Part shown: one piece after another, positions 42,424-52,800 of the stretch | Layout of the letters: each line of letters starts with the position of its first letter | Numbering within the stretch: position 1 is the stretch's first letter | DNA from: Flammeovirgaceae bacterium UBA5008 | Lineage (GTDB): Bacteria > Bacteroidota > Bacteroidia > Cytophagales > Cyclobacteriaceae | Reading direction: 5' to 3' | Assembly: GCA_002398365.1 (NCBI GenBank) | Contig: DGYK01000064.1 | Coordinates: forward strand, 77,250-141,249 | Length of the DNA stretch: 64,000 bases | Position numbers and translations under genes: made by a program | The notes under the pieces: model-generated | The model's input: only the letters and a program-made list of their open reading frames with translations | What the model was told of the DNA's origin: nothing | The model's database searches: none

Positions 42424-43680
42424 ATGAATAAATTGAGGTTGCTATGTCTTCTGTTAGTTGTTTTTATCATCTTTTCCTGCGCGGACAAGAAACCGATTGA
42501 AAGAATGAACGATGAACAACTTCGGGCCTATGCCGATGAATTAGCGCATCAGTTTATCATTACCGATGGTCACGTAGATCTTCCTTTTCGATTAAAGGTA
42601 AAGAACTTTAAAATCGAGCGCGAATACATGAGCATTCCCATTTCAGTTTCAGAAAAAGAGGGGGACTTTGATTTTGAGCGCGCCAAGAAAGGAGGCCTGG
42701 ATGCTCCGTTTATGTCGATTTATATTCCCTCTTCATACCAACTGCAACCCGATAAAGGCAAAGCACTGGCCGACTCGATGATTAACATGATCAATGGAAT
42801 TACCCAACAGTTGCCCGACAAATTTGCTTTAGCCAAGACACCAGCCGAAGTAGAAGCCAATTTCAAAGCCGGAAAAATTTCTTTGCCGATGGGCATGGAA
42901 AATGGTGCGCCTGTTGGCGATGACTTAAAAAACATTCAATACTTCTACGATCGCGGAATTCGCTACATCACCCTGACACATGGTAAAGACAATCAGATTT
43001 GTGACTCCTCATACGATACCACCCGCACCTGGAATGGCTTAAGTCCTTTCGGCAAAACCGTAGTAGCAGAAATGAACCGCGTGGGCATCATGGTAGATAT
43101 TTCGCACGTATCGGATAGCACATTTTATCAAGTGATGAAATTATCCAAAGCACCTTGTATTGCCTCGCACTCCTCATGCCGTTTTTACACTCCTGGCTTT
43201 ATCCGCAATATGAGTGATGACATGATTAAGACGCTTGCTGCGCATGACGGGGTTATTCAAATCAACTTTGGATCTACTTTTTTAGACTCAACCGTGCGTG
43301 CCGAAAATGAGATCAATCGCAAAAAATTACGGGCGCTGTTGGAAGAGAAAAAATTAAGTGATTCCGACTCGCTCGCTAAACCCGTGATTGAAGAATTCAG
43401 AAAGCAAAATCCTTCCTTGTATGCCGATGTAGAAACAGTAGCAAACCACATTGATCATGTAGTAAAACTGGTGGGCATCAACCATGTGGGAATTGGTTCT
43501 GATTTTGATGGGGTAGGCGACAGCTTGCCTACGGGCTTGAAGGATGTATCGCAATATCCGAATTTGATTTTTGCCTTACTGAAACGAGGCTACACGGCCG
43601 ATGATATCGAAAAGATTTGCTACAAGAATGTATGGCGCGTGTGGAATAAGGCGGAAGATGTAGCCAAATTGAGTAAGTAA
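42424..43680 (+). CDS. Membrane dipeptidase (peptidase M19) lipoprotein
   Basis: The product is 418 residues from MNKLRLLCLLLVVFIIFSCA, a lipoprotein signal with lipobox FSC; earlier codons run over the divergent promoter area. The M19 metal sites are DGHVDLPFRL near 42 (HxD), GMENGAPVGDD near 158 (Glu ligand), TLTHGKDNQICDS, VDISHVSDSTF near 226 and SHSSCR near 246, then GVGSDFDG-like HVGIGSDFDGVG near 357. It cleaves dipeptides, perhaps with D-residues, at the periplasmic or outer face. It opens a run of seven close genes and lies 4 bases before the SpoIIM-like gene. Confidence 0.9.
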   Translation: MNKLRLLCLLLVVFIIFSCADKKPIERMNDEQLRAYADELAHQFIITDGHVDLPFRLKVKNFKIEREYMSIPISVSEKEGDFDFERAKKGGLDAPFMSIYIPSSYQLQPDKGKALADSMINMINGITQQLPDKFALAKTPAEVEANFKAGKISLPMGMENGAPVGDDLKNIQYFYDRGIRYITLTHGKDNQICDSSYDTTRTWNGLSPFGKTVVAEMNRVGIMVDISHVSDSTFYQVMKLSKAPCIASHSSCRFYTPGFIRNMSDDMIKTLAAHDGVIQINFGSTFLDSTVRAENEINRKKLRALLEEKKLSDSDSLAKPVIEEFRKQNPSLYADVETVANHIDHVVKLVGINHVGIGSDFDGVGDSLPTGLKDVSQYPNLIFALLKRGYTADDIEKICYKNVWRVWNKAEDVAKLSK

Positions 43681-43684
43681 CTTC

Positions 43685-44647
43685 ATGCGCGAAGCGGCTT
43701 TCATAAAACAAAACGCCACCCGTTGGCAAGATTATGAAAAGAAAATCCTGCAAGGCGATTTATCGCCCGATGCACGTGCCGATTTATTCATTCAGCTAAC
43801 AGACGATCTTTCGTTTGCCCAAACACAATATCCAAATAGTGAAACAACTGCCTATTTGAATCAACTGGCCTCTCGGGTTCATCAAAGCATTTACAAAACA
43901 AAACGCGAAGAGAAGAATCGATTCATAACTTATTGGACGCAAGAAGTTCCATTGCTCTTTGCTTCTTTGCGAAAGCCCATGTTTTATTCCATGGTGATTA
44001 CTTTCATCGCTACCGCCATCGGTGCGATCTCGGCTCTTCAAGATGATACGTTTGTGCGGCTGATCATGGGTGATGCCTATGTGAATATGACCTTGGAAAA
44101 CATCAAAGAAGGCAACCCCACTGGAGTTTATGCCTCGTCTGATCAGTTGGATATGTTTTTTCGCATTACTTTCAACAACATTCGCGTGTCATTTAATGCC
44201 TTTGCTCTAGGCATTTTATTTTCGTTTGGCACCGGATATATTTTATTTCAAAATGGCGTGATGTTGGGGGCTTTCTTTACTCTTTTCTATCAGCACAATT
44301 TGTTAGCCGACTCCATATTGGTTGTCATGCTGCACGGCACACTCGAAATTTCTGCGATCATTTTAGCCGGAGGTGCAGGACTGCGAATGGGTAATAGTAT
44401 TTTGTTCCCGGGCACCTACAGTCGGATGGAATCTTTCAAAGCCGGAGCAAAAGATGGGTTGAAAGTAGTGATGGGTTTAATGCCTGTGTTTATCGTGGCC
44501 GGTTTCATTGAATCATTTATAACCCGCTACGCGGATATGCCCACTGCGATCAAGGCAACTATCATTCTGGTTTCGCTCAGTTTTATCATTTACTATTTTT
44601 TTATATTTCCAGTAATCATCTCAAAAAAATATGTTCGCAAAGATTGA
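43685..44647 (+). CDS. SpoIIM-like membrane protein
   Basis: This 320-residue protein has a soluble helical N-terminus of about 95 residues (MREAAFIKQNATRWQDYEKK) and then five or six membrane helices with the SpoIIM pattern: NNIRVSFNAFALGILFSFGT near 160-180, GVMLGAFFTLFYQHN near 187, HGTLEISAIILAGGAGLRMG near 219-238. The Glu in HGTLE is conserved. In Bacillus SpoIIM acts in engulfment; in Bacteroidota the family sits with MoxR/DUF58 genes and its role is unknown. It overlaps the next gene by 17 bases. Confidence 0.87.
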   Translation: MREAAFIKQNATRWQDYEKKILQGDLSPDARADLFIQLTDDLSFAQTQYPNSETTAYLNQLASRVHQSIYKTKREEKNRFITYWTQEVPLLFASLRKPMFYSMVITFIATAIGAISALQDDTFVRLIMGDAYVNMTLENIKEGNPTGVYASSDQLDMFFRITFNNIRVSFNAFALGILFSFGTGYILFQNGVMLGAFFTLFYQHNLLADSILVVMLHGTLEISAIILAGGAGLRMGNSILFPGTYSRMESFKAGAKDGLKVVMGLMPVFIVAGFIESFITRYADMPTAIKATIILVSLSFIIYYFFIFPVIISKKYVRKD

Positions 44648-45518
44648 ACTGAGACGCACACGCGATTTTAGCGATAAGATCAACATCACCTTTGAGTTCG
44701 CACGCCAAAATGTAAAACCATTGGCAAAAGCCCTGATCTACATCTGCGGGCCGATGTTGCTTATTCAAGGAATATTTAACGGTCTCTATCAAAACGAGTC
44801 GCTCATGCGCATTCGTGAGGGAGATGCCGTGAACAGTACCACCAATGGATTTCTCTTGTTAGCCTATCTGTTTTCTATTCTAAGTAATGTTGCAGCATTG
44901 ATTGTTGTGTATGAATATTTGCGTATTTACGAGCAACGCAAAAATGCGGCCCCCATTGAAGTGAGCGAGATATGGTCGGGTGTGAAAAAAAAGTACTTCC
45001 CACTGCTCGGAGCAATGCTAATCCTGTTTATTCTGGCGGGATTAGGACTGATCCTGTTGGTTATACCTTGTATTTATCTAATGATCGTGTTTTCTCTGGT
45101 TCCACCTTTAATGGTGATCGAAGGAGATGATTTCAGAGATGCACTGAGTCGTGCCTTCAAAATCATTTCAGAAAAGTGGTGGAGCACATTCGGGCTAATC
45201 ATTGTAATGGTAATCATCATTCTATTCATGACATTGATTCTGTATGTGCCGCTCATTATTTACACAGCTACATTGGCCATCCACAAAATGGATGTGGGCA
45301 ATGAACTTCCTGTTTGGCAAGAAGCCGGCATGATTATTTTCACATTGCTTTATTCATTTGGTTCCGGCATCTTTCAGTCGCTCGTTTTTCTAGCACTGGC
45401 ATTTCAAACGTACAATCTAATCGAGCGAAAAGAGGCCAAAGGGCTGATGATACGACTTGAAAATTTTGGAAAATCCGGTGAACAGCAAAATCAGGCAGAA
45501 ATTCATGAAACCTATTAG
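44631..45518 (+). CDS. Conserved multi-pass membrane protein of the MoxR cluster
   Basis: This 295-residue protein has about six hydrophobic segments (near 32-52, 75-98, 120-145, 150-165, 185-215, 240-265). A repeated pattern of long, glycine-poor helices and the sentence-like FSLVPPLMVIEGDDFRDALSRAFK near 155-178 resembles the GlpQ-membrane-domain/YciC type proteins. No enzyme motif is seen. It lies between SpoIIM-like and DUF4129 genes with overlaps of 17 and 14 bases, so all three are tightly coupled. Confidence 0.75.
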   Translation: MFAKIELRRTRDFSDKINITFEFARQNVKPLAKALIYICGPMLLIQGIFNGLYQNESLMRIREGDAVNSTTNGFLLLAYLFSILSNVAALIVVYEYLRIYEQRKNAAPIEVSEIWSGVKKKYFPLLGAMLILFILAGLGLILLVIPCIYLMIVFSLVPPLMVIEGDDFRDALSRAFKIISEKWWSTFGLIIVMVIIILFMTLILYVPLIIYTATLAIHKMDVGNELPVWQEAGMIIFTLLYSFGSGIFQSLVFLALAFQTYNLIERKEAKGLMIRLENFGKSGEQQNQAEIHETY

Positions 45519-46197
45519 CCTTTTTATTCTGATTAGTTGCTTAAGTTCATCTTTGAGTTTTTCGCAAGTAACCCATACCGATTCAACTTATGTGAAACGG
45601 CAGTTCTTAGAAAAAAAAATCGAGTCATTCAAAGCTGATTCAGATTTTTCCTATGGGCGCGCCAAGAAAGGAGAATCATTCTGGGATCGGTTCATCTATT
45701 GGATATTTCAGACGATTGCCAAGATTATCTATTTTTCAACCAACACTTTGCTTGGCAACATCTTGCTTTATGGTGGTTGTATTGCGCTATTGATCTATGT
45801 CGTGCTGAAACTTCTTCACATTGATGCTAAAAACTTGTTTTTCAGAAGTTCCTCCACCTCCGTGCGGGTTGCTGCACTGGACGAAGACATCCATGAATTA
45901 GACTTTGATAAACTTATCGCTCAGGCAGTAGAAGGTCGCAAGTTTCGTGAGGCTGTTCGGCTCACGTTCTTGCATGCTCTTAAAAAACTATCCGATGCCC
46001 AATTGATCAAATGGGTGCCCGGAAAAACCAATGACGACTATCTGAACGAGATCAGAAATCATCCTACGTTGCCACAGGTTATCGAATTGCGCTACTATTT
46101 TGATTATGCCTGGTATGGTCACTTCGAAATCGATTCGAACACCTATACCTCCATTCAAAATGCCTTTACAGAATTTAATCAAACTTTAAAGAAATAA
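45505..46197 (+). CDS. DUF4129 domain protein
   Basis: The product is 230 residues from MKPISLFILISCLSSSLSFS, a signal peptide, then a periplasmic part of about 50 residues, one membrane helix near 82-105 (NILLYGGCIALLIYVVLKLL) and a cytoplasmic DUF4129 domain (about 135-230) with REAVRLTFLHALKKLSDAQL, NDDYLNEI and ELRYYFDYAWYGHF. DUF4129 resembles the C-terminal part of transglutaminase-associated membrane proteins and is common in MoxR clusters. The first ATG of the open frame (45457) is rejected because it would overlap the preceding gene by 62 bases and disrupt the signal. Confidence 0.82.
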   Translation: MKPISLFILISCLSSSLSFSQVTHTDSTYVKRQFLEKKIESFKADSDFSYGRAKKGESFWDRFIYWIFQTIAKIIYFSTNTLLGNILLYGGCIALLIYVVLKLLHIDAKNLFFRSSSTSVRVAALDEDIHELDFDKLIAQAVEGRKFREAVRLTFLHALKKLSDAQLIKWVPGKTNDDYLNEIRNHPTLPQVIELRYYFDYAWYGHFEIDSNTYTSIQNAFTEFNQTLKK

Positions 46198-46204
46198 CGG
46201 CTGC

Positions 46205-47383
46205 GTGAAAGGCGATAAAAAATACATCATCATTCTCACCCTGATATTCATTGGGTTTGTTTCATTTCAACTGTGGGGGCCCAAACCGTTGAATTGGAAT
46301 CCGACCTATCTGCCTAAAGACAAAAATCCATTTGGCAATTATCTGCTTAATGAAGTATTGAACGATGTCTTTCCTTCAAAAAACATTTCACATTCCAATC
46401 TTACCTTTTACGAATTGCAAGATTCAATTTCAGGCGATGAAAACATCATCAGCATTAGCGACAATTTTACTCCGGATGCAGAAGCTGTAAAAGTTTTGTT
46501 GGAGAAAGTAGACAATGGGGCTTCCGTATTTATTTCTGCCTACCGATACCAGGGTTTATTTGAAGATACGTTACATCTACAAACAAACGATTTAATGTTT
46601 GAACGAGGTATTAATGTGCCTACCAACGCAGATACTTCGTTTATTCAAATGCCTGTTACGAACAAAAAGTATTTCTATCTGACCAACCATGTTGGATATT
46701 ATTTTTATAAAGATTCGCTGCAACACCCTTACTCGATTCTGGCCACCAATGAAGATGGCAAACCAGTTACTCTTCATATAAAATGGGGGCAAGGCAATAT
46801 CATTCTTAATTGCACGCCCATAGCATTTACGAATATTTATATGGTCTCCGGCCGCAACCACGAGTTGATCTCCTCCACCCTTTCTTACTTGCCCATTAAA
46901 AATGTTTGGTGGACCAGTTATTACCAAGTAGGACGACTCGAAGCTTCCACACCTTTGCGGTTTATCTTAAAAACAGATTCGCTCCGCTGGGCCTATTATC
47001 TGACACTGGCGGGATTGATCTTCTTTATTTTGTTTGAAGGCAAACGCAAACAAAGAATCATTCCAATTGTTGCGCCTCTCACCAATACCACATTGGAGTT
47101 TGTTCAAACCATTGGCAATCTTTATTGGCATGCAAAAGATTACAAAGCCATTGCTACTAAAAAAATAGTGTATTTTATGGATCGCGTGCGAAGTAAGTAT
47201 TATTTGGCTAACGAACCTGACGATCGGCTCGCTCAGTTGTTATCAAAAAAGACAGGGCAAAGTTTGGAACAAACTCAAAAATTGTTTTCGCTGATCAAAG
47301 TCATTCAAACTTCGCCAACAATATCAGCGCAAATGCTGTGGGATCTCACTCACGAAATGGAAAAGTATAACTATAAAAAATAA
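46205..47383 (+). CDS. DUF4350 domain protein
   Basis: The product is 392 residues with a GTG start (46205), 7 bases past DUF4129. It has an N-terminal membrane helix (about 6-23), an extracytoplasmic DUF4350 domain (GNYLLNEVLNDVFP near 46; NGASVFISAYRY near 101; KWGQGNIILNCTPIAFTNIY near 197), a second helix near 263-280 (YYLTLAGLIFFILFEG) and a cytoplasmic C-terminal helical part of about 110 residues. It is a standard member of the MoxR/DUF58 cluster; function unknown, perhaps binding a small ligand via its GATase-like fold. Confidence 0.82.
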   Translation: MKGDKKYIIILTLIFIGFVSFQLWGPKPLNWNPTYLPKDKNPFGNYLLNEVLNDVFPSKNISHSNLTFYELQDSISGDENIISISDNFTPDAEAVKVLLEKVDNGASVFISAYRYQGLFEDTLHLQTNDLMFERGINVPTNADTSFIQMPVTNKKYFYLTNHVGYYFYKDSLQHPYSILATNEDGKPVTLHIKWGQGNIILNCTPIAFTNIYMVSGRNHELISSTLSYLPIKNVWWTSYYQVGRLEASTPLRFILKTDSLRWAYYLTLAGLIFFILFEGKRKQRIIPIVAPLTNTTLEFVQTIGNLYWHAKDYKAIATKKIVYFMDRVRSKYYLANEPDDRLAQLLSKKTGQSLEQTQKLFSLIKVIQTSPTISAQMLWDLTHEMEKYNYKK

Positions 47384-47384
47384 T

Positions 47385-48359
47385 ATGGACGAAATTTTTA
47401 AAACACGCTTAGATCTTGCGCCACTCCACGAAAATGTAAATCGAATTAAAGCAGAGATTTCTAAAGTAATTATCGGGCAAGATCATTTGCTGGAGTTGTT
47501 GCTGACTGCTATTCTGGCCAAGGGCCATGTGCTAATTGAAGGAGTGCCCGGTGTTGCCAAAACACTTACCAGCAAATTATTAGCGCAAGCTATCGATTCA
47601 CAATTTTCGCGGATTCAGTTTACCCCTGACTTAATGCCTTCCGATGTTATCGGAACAGCTATTTTTAATCCCAAAACGACCGTCTTTGAATTCCGCAAGG
47701 GGCCTATATTCTCGAACCTGATTTTGATTGACGAAATCAACCGCGCTCCGGCAAAAACACAAGCTGCACTTTTTGAGGTAATGGAAGAGCGCCAAATAAC
47801 GGCCGATGGTGTGACCTACATTTTGGATGAGCCATACATGGTGCTGGCTACACAAAATCCAATCGAACAAGAAGGAACCTATCGGTTGCCGGAAGCTCAG
47901 TTGGATCGCTTCCTGTTCAAAATTGTGGTGGGCTATCCAGGGCTGGAAGAAGAGAAAAAGATATTACAGTTAAATCTGCTCAGCGACTTGAAAAGTCAGA
48001 TGGTACAAATACAAAAAGTGCTGAATGCCGATCAGATAAAAGCATGTCGGGAGTTAGTGGCGCAGGTGCATGTGGAAGAAAAAGTAATTTCCTATATCGC
48101 TGAAATTGCGCAAGAAACCCGTTCAAACTCATCATTGTTTTTAGGATGTTCACCTCGTGCCAGCGTTGCCTTATTGAATGCAAGCCGTGCGTTGGCCGCG
48201 ATTCGTGGTCGTGATTTTGTGACTCCGGAAGATATAAAAACACTGGCCATGCCTTTGTTCTGCCATCGCTTAATTCTCACCCCTGAAAAGGAAATGGAAG
48301 GACAACGCATCGAAGACGTGATTATGCAGATTGTGAACAAAATTGAAGTGCCCCGGTAG
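47385..48359 (+). CDS. MoxR-type AAA+ ATPase
   Basis: This 324-residue AAA+ chaperone has Walker A GVPGVAKT at 53-60, the PSDVIGT stretch near 85, Walker B LILIDEINRAP near 110, sensor-1 VLATQNPIEQEGTYRLPEAQ near 150-169 (with the arginine finger region following), and sensor-2 GCSPRASVALLNASRA near 255. MoxR proteins help assemble or activate complexes, often envelope or VWA-containing proteins. It lies one base after DUF4350 and overlaps DUF58 by one base. Confidence 0.93.
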   Translation: MDEIFKTRLDLAPLHENVNRIKAEISKVIIGQDHLLELLLTAILAKGHVLIEGVPGVAKTLTSKLLAQAIDSQFSRIQFTPDLMPSDVIGTAIFNPKTTVFEFRKGPIFSNLILIDEINRAPAKTQAALFEVMEERQITADGVTYILDEPYMVLATQNPIEQEGTYRLPEAQLDRFLFKIVVGYPGLEEEKKILQLNLLSDLKSQMVQIQKVLNADQIKACRELVAQVHVEEKVISYIAEIAQETRSNSSLFLGCSPRASVALLNASRALAAIRGRDFVTPEDIKTLAMPLFCHRLILTPEKEMEGQRIEDVIMQIVNKIEVPR

Positions 48360-49690
48360 TGAAATTTTTTAGATCCATCTATTTTGGCAATCGGTTTTTT
48401 ATAGCGATTGGCCTTTGCATTGCTGGTTTTATACTGAGCTATCTGTTGCCTGTATTATTTCCGATTGTAAAAACCAGTTTGCTCTTGCTGATCAGCGTAA
48501 CCATTGTAGATGGGCTCATGTTATGGGGTGGAAATCAATCAGTGGCATTGGAACGGATTGTGCCTGAACGGTTATCCAATGGAGACGAGAACGCTATCAC
48601 ATTGCGCGTTCAAAATCATTTTAAGTTTGCCATACATCTTTCCATTATTGATGAAATCCCAACGCAGTTTCAAAAGCGTGATTTTATCATTCAGCTTTCG
48701 CTGAGCCCTGCTAAAAAACAAGAAATCACCTATACGCTTCGCCCCGTCAAGCGTGGAGAATATCACTTTGGCAACACGCAGCTATTCATCCAATCTTCAT
48801 TGAAATTACTCACACGAAGAATTGAAGTGCCCGGAAATAGAACTGTACCGGTTTATCCTTCTTTTATTCAAATGAGAAAGTTTGAATTGTTAGCCATTTC
48901 TAATCAACTGGTAAATACCGGTATAAAACGCGTACGTAAAATTGGTCACAACTTAGAATTCGAATTGATCAAAAAATATGTGCCGGGAGACGATGCCCGC
49001 ACAGTGAATTGGAAAGCGTTTGCACGAAGAGGTGAATTGATGGTGAATCATTATCAGGATGAACGATCACAACAAATTTATTCGTTGATTGATAAAGGTA
49101 GACTCATGCAAATGCCTTTTGAAGGCATGAGTTTATTAGATTATGCTATCAATGCTAGTTTAGTGATTTCGAATATTGCCATCAAAAAATCAGACAAAGC
49201 CGGACTAATTACCTTTCAAAATAAAGTGGGCACAATTGTGCAGGCCGGTAGAGTAAGCAATCAAATTGCAGGTATCCTTCAGGCACTTTACAATCAGAAA
49301 ACAGCTTACCGTGAGCCCGATTTTTCAACTTTGTTTTCCACGGTGCGAAAAACCATTTCACAGCGTAGTTTACTCTTGCTTTTTACCAACTTTGAAACAC
49401 TTCAAGGGCTCAACCGGCAGCTCCGCTACCTGCGCAAATTGGCACAATATCATTTGGTGGTTGTCATCTTCTTTGAAAACACCGAGTTGAAAAAACTCAT
49501 AGAAGATTCACAAACTGACCTGCCTACCTTATTTTATCAATCTGTAGCCGAAAAATTAAACTACGAAAAGCGCCTGATTGTGAAGGAATTACACAAAAAT
49601 GGCATCCATTCCATTTTATCGCGTCCGCAGGATCTTACCGTTAATACAATCAATAAGTACTTAGAATTAAAAGCGCGTAGCTTAATCTGA
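48359..49690 (+). CDS. DUF58 domain protein
   Basis: The product is 443 residues with a GTG start that overlaps the MoxR stop by one base. Two N-terminal membrane helices (about 10-60) precede a soluble beta domain (about 65-190) and the DUF58 core with KYVPGDDARTVNWKAFARRG near 209-228 and MVNHYQDERSQQIYSLIDKG near 231-250. The C-terminal part resembles a von Willebrand A fold (LLLLFTNFETLQGL). It is the usual partner of MoxR in Bacteroidota clusters. No terminator hairpin was seen just after it. Confidence 0.92.
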   Translation: MKFFRSIYFGNRFFIAIGLCIAGFILSYLLPVLFPIVKTSLLLLISVTIVDGLMLWGGNQSVALERIVPERLSNGDENAITLRVQNHFKFAIHLSIIDEIPTQFQKRDFIIQLSLSPAKKQEITYTLRPVKRGEYHFGNTQLFIQSSLKLLTRRIEVPGNRTVPVYPSFIQMRKFELLAISNQLVNTGIKRVRKIGHNLEFELIKKYVPGDDARTVNWKAFARRGELMVNHYQDERSQQIYSLIDKGRLMQMPFEGMSLLDYAINASLVISNIAIKKSDKAGLITFQNKVGTIVQAGRVSNQIAGILQALYNQKTAYREPDFSTLFSTVRKTISQRSLLLLFTNFETLQGLNRQLRYLRKLAQYHLVVVIFFENTELKKLIEDSQTDLPTLFYQSVAEKLNYEKRLIVKELHKNGIHSILSRPQDLTVNTINKYLELKARSLI

Positions 49691-49754
49691 TTGGCAGCCG
49701 GAAAAGCTTGTCGTCTCTGCACTTTCATTCGTGAACATTTTTTACATCCGGCAA

Positions 49755-49788
49755 ATTGTTAATTGAAAGCGGTAAAATTGTATCTTTA
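49755..49788 (+). promoter_or_regulatory. Probable promoter for the secreted metalloprotease
   Basis: ATTG (49755-49758), 22 bases, then TATCTTTA (49781-49788), one base off TAnnTTTG. It leaves a leader of about 100 bases before the ATG at 49894. Confidence 0.45.
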
Positions 49789-49828
49789 TCGGTAAGAACT
49801 TATTTCATAATAAGCCTAAACAGAGGGG

Positions 49829-49851
49829 AAGCAGGCGATTTCAGCCTGTTT
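49829..49851 (+). repeat. Stem-loop in the protease leader
   Basis: AAGCAGGC (49829-49836) pairs with GCCTGTTT (49844-49851), including one G-T pair, around GATTTCA. It lies in the untranslated leader; no T-run follows, so it may affect mRNA stability or translation rather than termination. Confidence 0.45.
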
Positions 49852-49893
49852 GGGTATGAGAGCAAAAGTGGTTAATCAAAAACTATTTAAACA

Positions 49894-52800
49894 ATGAAAA
49901 GAATTGGCGTTTTGGTAGTAGCGGTATTGGGATTTGTCTCCCTTTCATCGGCTCAACAACTAATGAGTATTTCACCCAAAAAACCGGTGGTGTGTTATCT
50001 CGAAAAGAAAGATAAACATACGGTCATTCCGCCACCTGCTGCCTATCTCAAAGCAAAGGCAAACCCGCAGGCGCGCACTGCCACTGCTACCTTCGAAGTA
50101 GAGTATATAGGTTTTAGCACGCAAGCACAAACAGCTTTTCAAGAAGCAGTAAATATTTGGTCAGCACTTATTCAATCACCTGTAAAAATTAAGATCAGAG
50201 CGTATTGGCGTCCTTTGGGCACCAACGTTTTAGGTTCAGCCATTTGGGGAAATGCGTTTGCGAATTTTCCGAATGCACAAAAACTGAATACTTTTTATCC
50301 TGTGGCCCTTGCCGAGAAAATTGCGGGCAAAGATTTAAACCATCCGGATTCCGTAGACATTTTCGCCAATTTTAGTAGTGAAGCTTCATGGTATTATGGA
50401 ACCAGCGGTTTACCTCCGAGTGGAACGACCGATTTGGTTTCTGTTGTCCTTCATGAGATTGGACATGGTCTTGGTTTTACCGATTCATATGATGTGGAAA
50501 GCGGCCAAGGATCACATGGAGTTCAATCAACCACTGTTCCCATCATTTACGATTTAGCTATTGAGAATGGCAGTAATCAGAATTTATTTCAAACCTTCAC
50601 ATCTCCTTCTGCCACATTAGCTACTGAATTATTGAGTAGTAATATTTTTTACAACTCACCTCTGGCAAAAGCTGCCAATAACAATGAGCTTCCTCGACTA
50701 TATGCGCCCTCAACTTGGAATAGTGGCAGTAGTATTGCCCACTTAAACGAAGGAACTTATCAGGCAGGCAATGGCAATTCGTTAATGACTCCATTTATTG
50801 GTTTTACAGAAGTCATGCACGATCCAGGGCCAATAGTGATGAATATTTTCAGCGATATGGGGTGGGTGAATACGCGCATCGACCACACCCCTGCTAACAA
50901 AGAGTCCATCGGTGCTGCTACGCTGATTGCCAAAGTGGCAAGTGATAATGGAATTGATGCCGCTAAAGTTAAATTGAAGTATATCAAGAAAAGCATCGGT
51001 ACTGATACAGAGGTAGTAGGGACATCCACAGGAAATGCAGGCGAGTTTTCTTTCACCATTCCCGCTTCAGCAAATAATGACACCGTGTTTTATTATCTGT
51101 CCGTGACCGATGTACTCAACCGCGAATTTACCTTCCCCGGAAAATTTGCTCGTGCTAAGAACACAGAATTACAAGGCAGATACACCATGGGATTAGGTGC
51201 CGACTTAACTGCGCCTACCATTACACACACACCTAAATCTTTTGTTGCAGAAACCGCAACCGAACTCAAGGTAGATGCAGTGGTTTCAGACAATATTGGA
51301 ATTCAAACAGTCATGTTGGATTACTGGATCAACAACGTTCAACAATCTTCTATATCCATGACGCAGACTGGCACTATTTCAACAAGTAATTCCAGCTTGC
51401 TAGCAACCTATTCTTCCGCCTATACCGTCAACATTCCATTTCCTAATGGTACCATCAAAAATGGAGATGTGCTCACTTACCGGATCAGAGCCACAGATAA
51501 CGCTGCCGCTCAAAATATTGGTTATAGTCCTAGTTCAACCACCAAACACAGTTTAAATGTAGTAGGTCTTGCCGCCACGCAGAATAATTACCAGAATAAT
51601 TTTGACAATCTATCAACGGCAGATTTTTTTGGTGATACGCAGTTTGGAATATCTACTCCATCCGGCTTCACAAATGGTGCCATCCATTCCGTTCACCCCT
51701 ATCCGGAAGCTGGCACGGGAAGTTTAAATTTCGTGTACCAACTACGGATTCCAATAAAAGTGAAAGCACAGAACGCTACCGTTAAATTTGACGAAATAGT
51801 ATTGGTTGAACCAGGCGAAAATGGTTTTGCATTTGGCACTTCTGAATTTTATGACTACGTGGTAGTGGAAGGCTCTAAGAATGGTGGCGTTACTTGGACT
51901 CCCATTGCCGATGGATACGATAGCCGTGACTATACCCCGTGGCTTACGAAATACAATTCATCCATTGTTAGTAACGTATCACAAGGTGTAGGAGATCCTT
52001 CACTATATCGAACACGCACTTTGAATTTGTTGGATAAATTTGCTTCGGGAGATGAGGTAGTAATTCGCTTTCGATTGTTTAGCGACCCTGGTGCGGCCGG
52101 CTGGGGTTGGGCCATTGACAATCTGAAAATTCAAATTGATGAAGCACCCCCTGCCATCATTCATAATCATTTGAACTTTACTACAGATAAATCACAACCA
52201 CTGGCCATCGCTTTAACTGCCACCGATGAAAGCGGACTAAAATCTCTGGTTATAGAGCATAAAGTAAATAATGGTACTGTTAACACCTTTAATTTTCCAA
52301 TAACGCAGAACAGCAATGACTATATATTAAATCTGGGTATCTCTACTGCCAACATTGGCGATGATGTTCAGTACCGTATTCGTGCCACCGATAATTTAAA
52401 TAATGAAATTGTGTTACCTGCCACCAACTATTTTCATGTGCCAATTATTGCTATTAGCACTCCGGTAACGCAGTATACTTCTGACTTTAACTCAACAAAT
52501 ACCGATTTTGTCGGCAACTTCTTTGGCATTGCCACACCTTCGGGTTTTACCGATGGAGCAATCCACACCAGCCACCCCTATCCGAATGGGTTTGGCACCA
52601 ATAGTGTCTCCGATTTTATTTATATGTTGAAAAAACCTATCACCGTGAGTGCCACCAACTCTATCATAGTTTTGACAGAAGTAGCTGTGGCTGAATATGC
52701 TGCTAATACCGATTATTTCACAATTGAGGCATCCAAGAATAATGGTACAAGCTGGGAAACACTTGTCAACAAGTACTCCGCAAACGCTTATCTGGAATGG

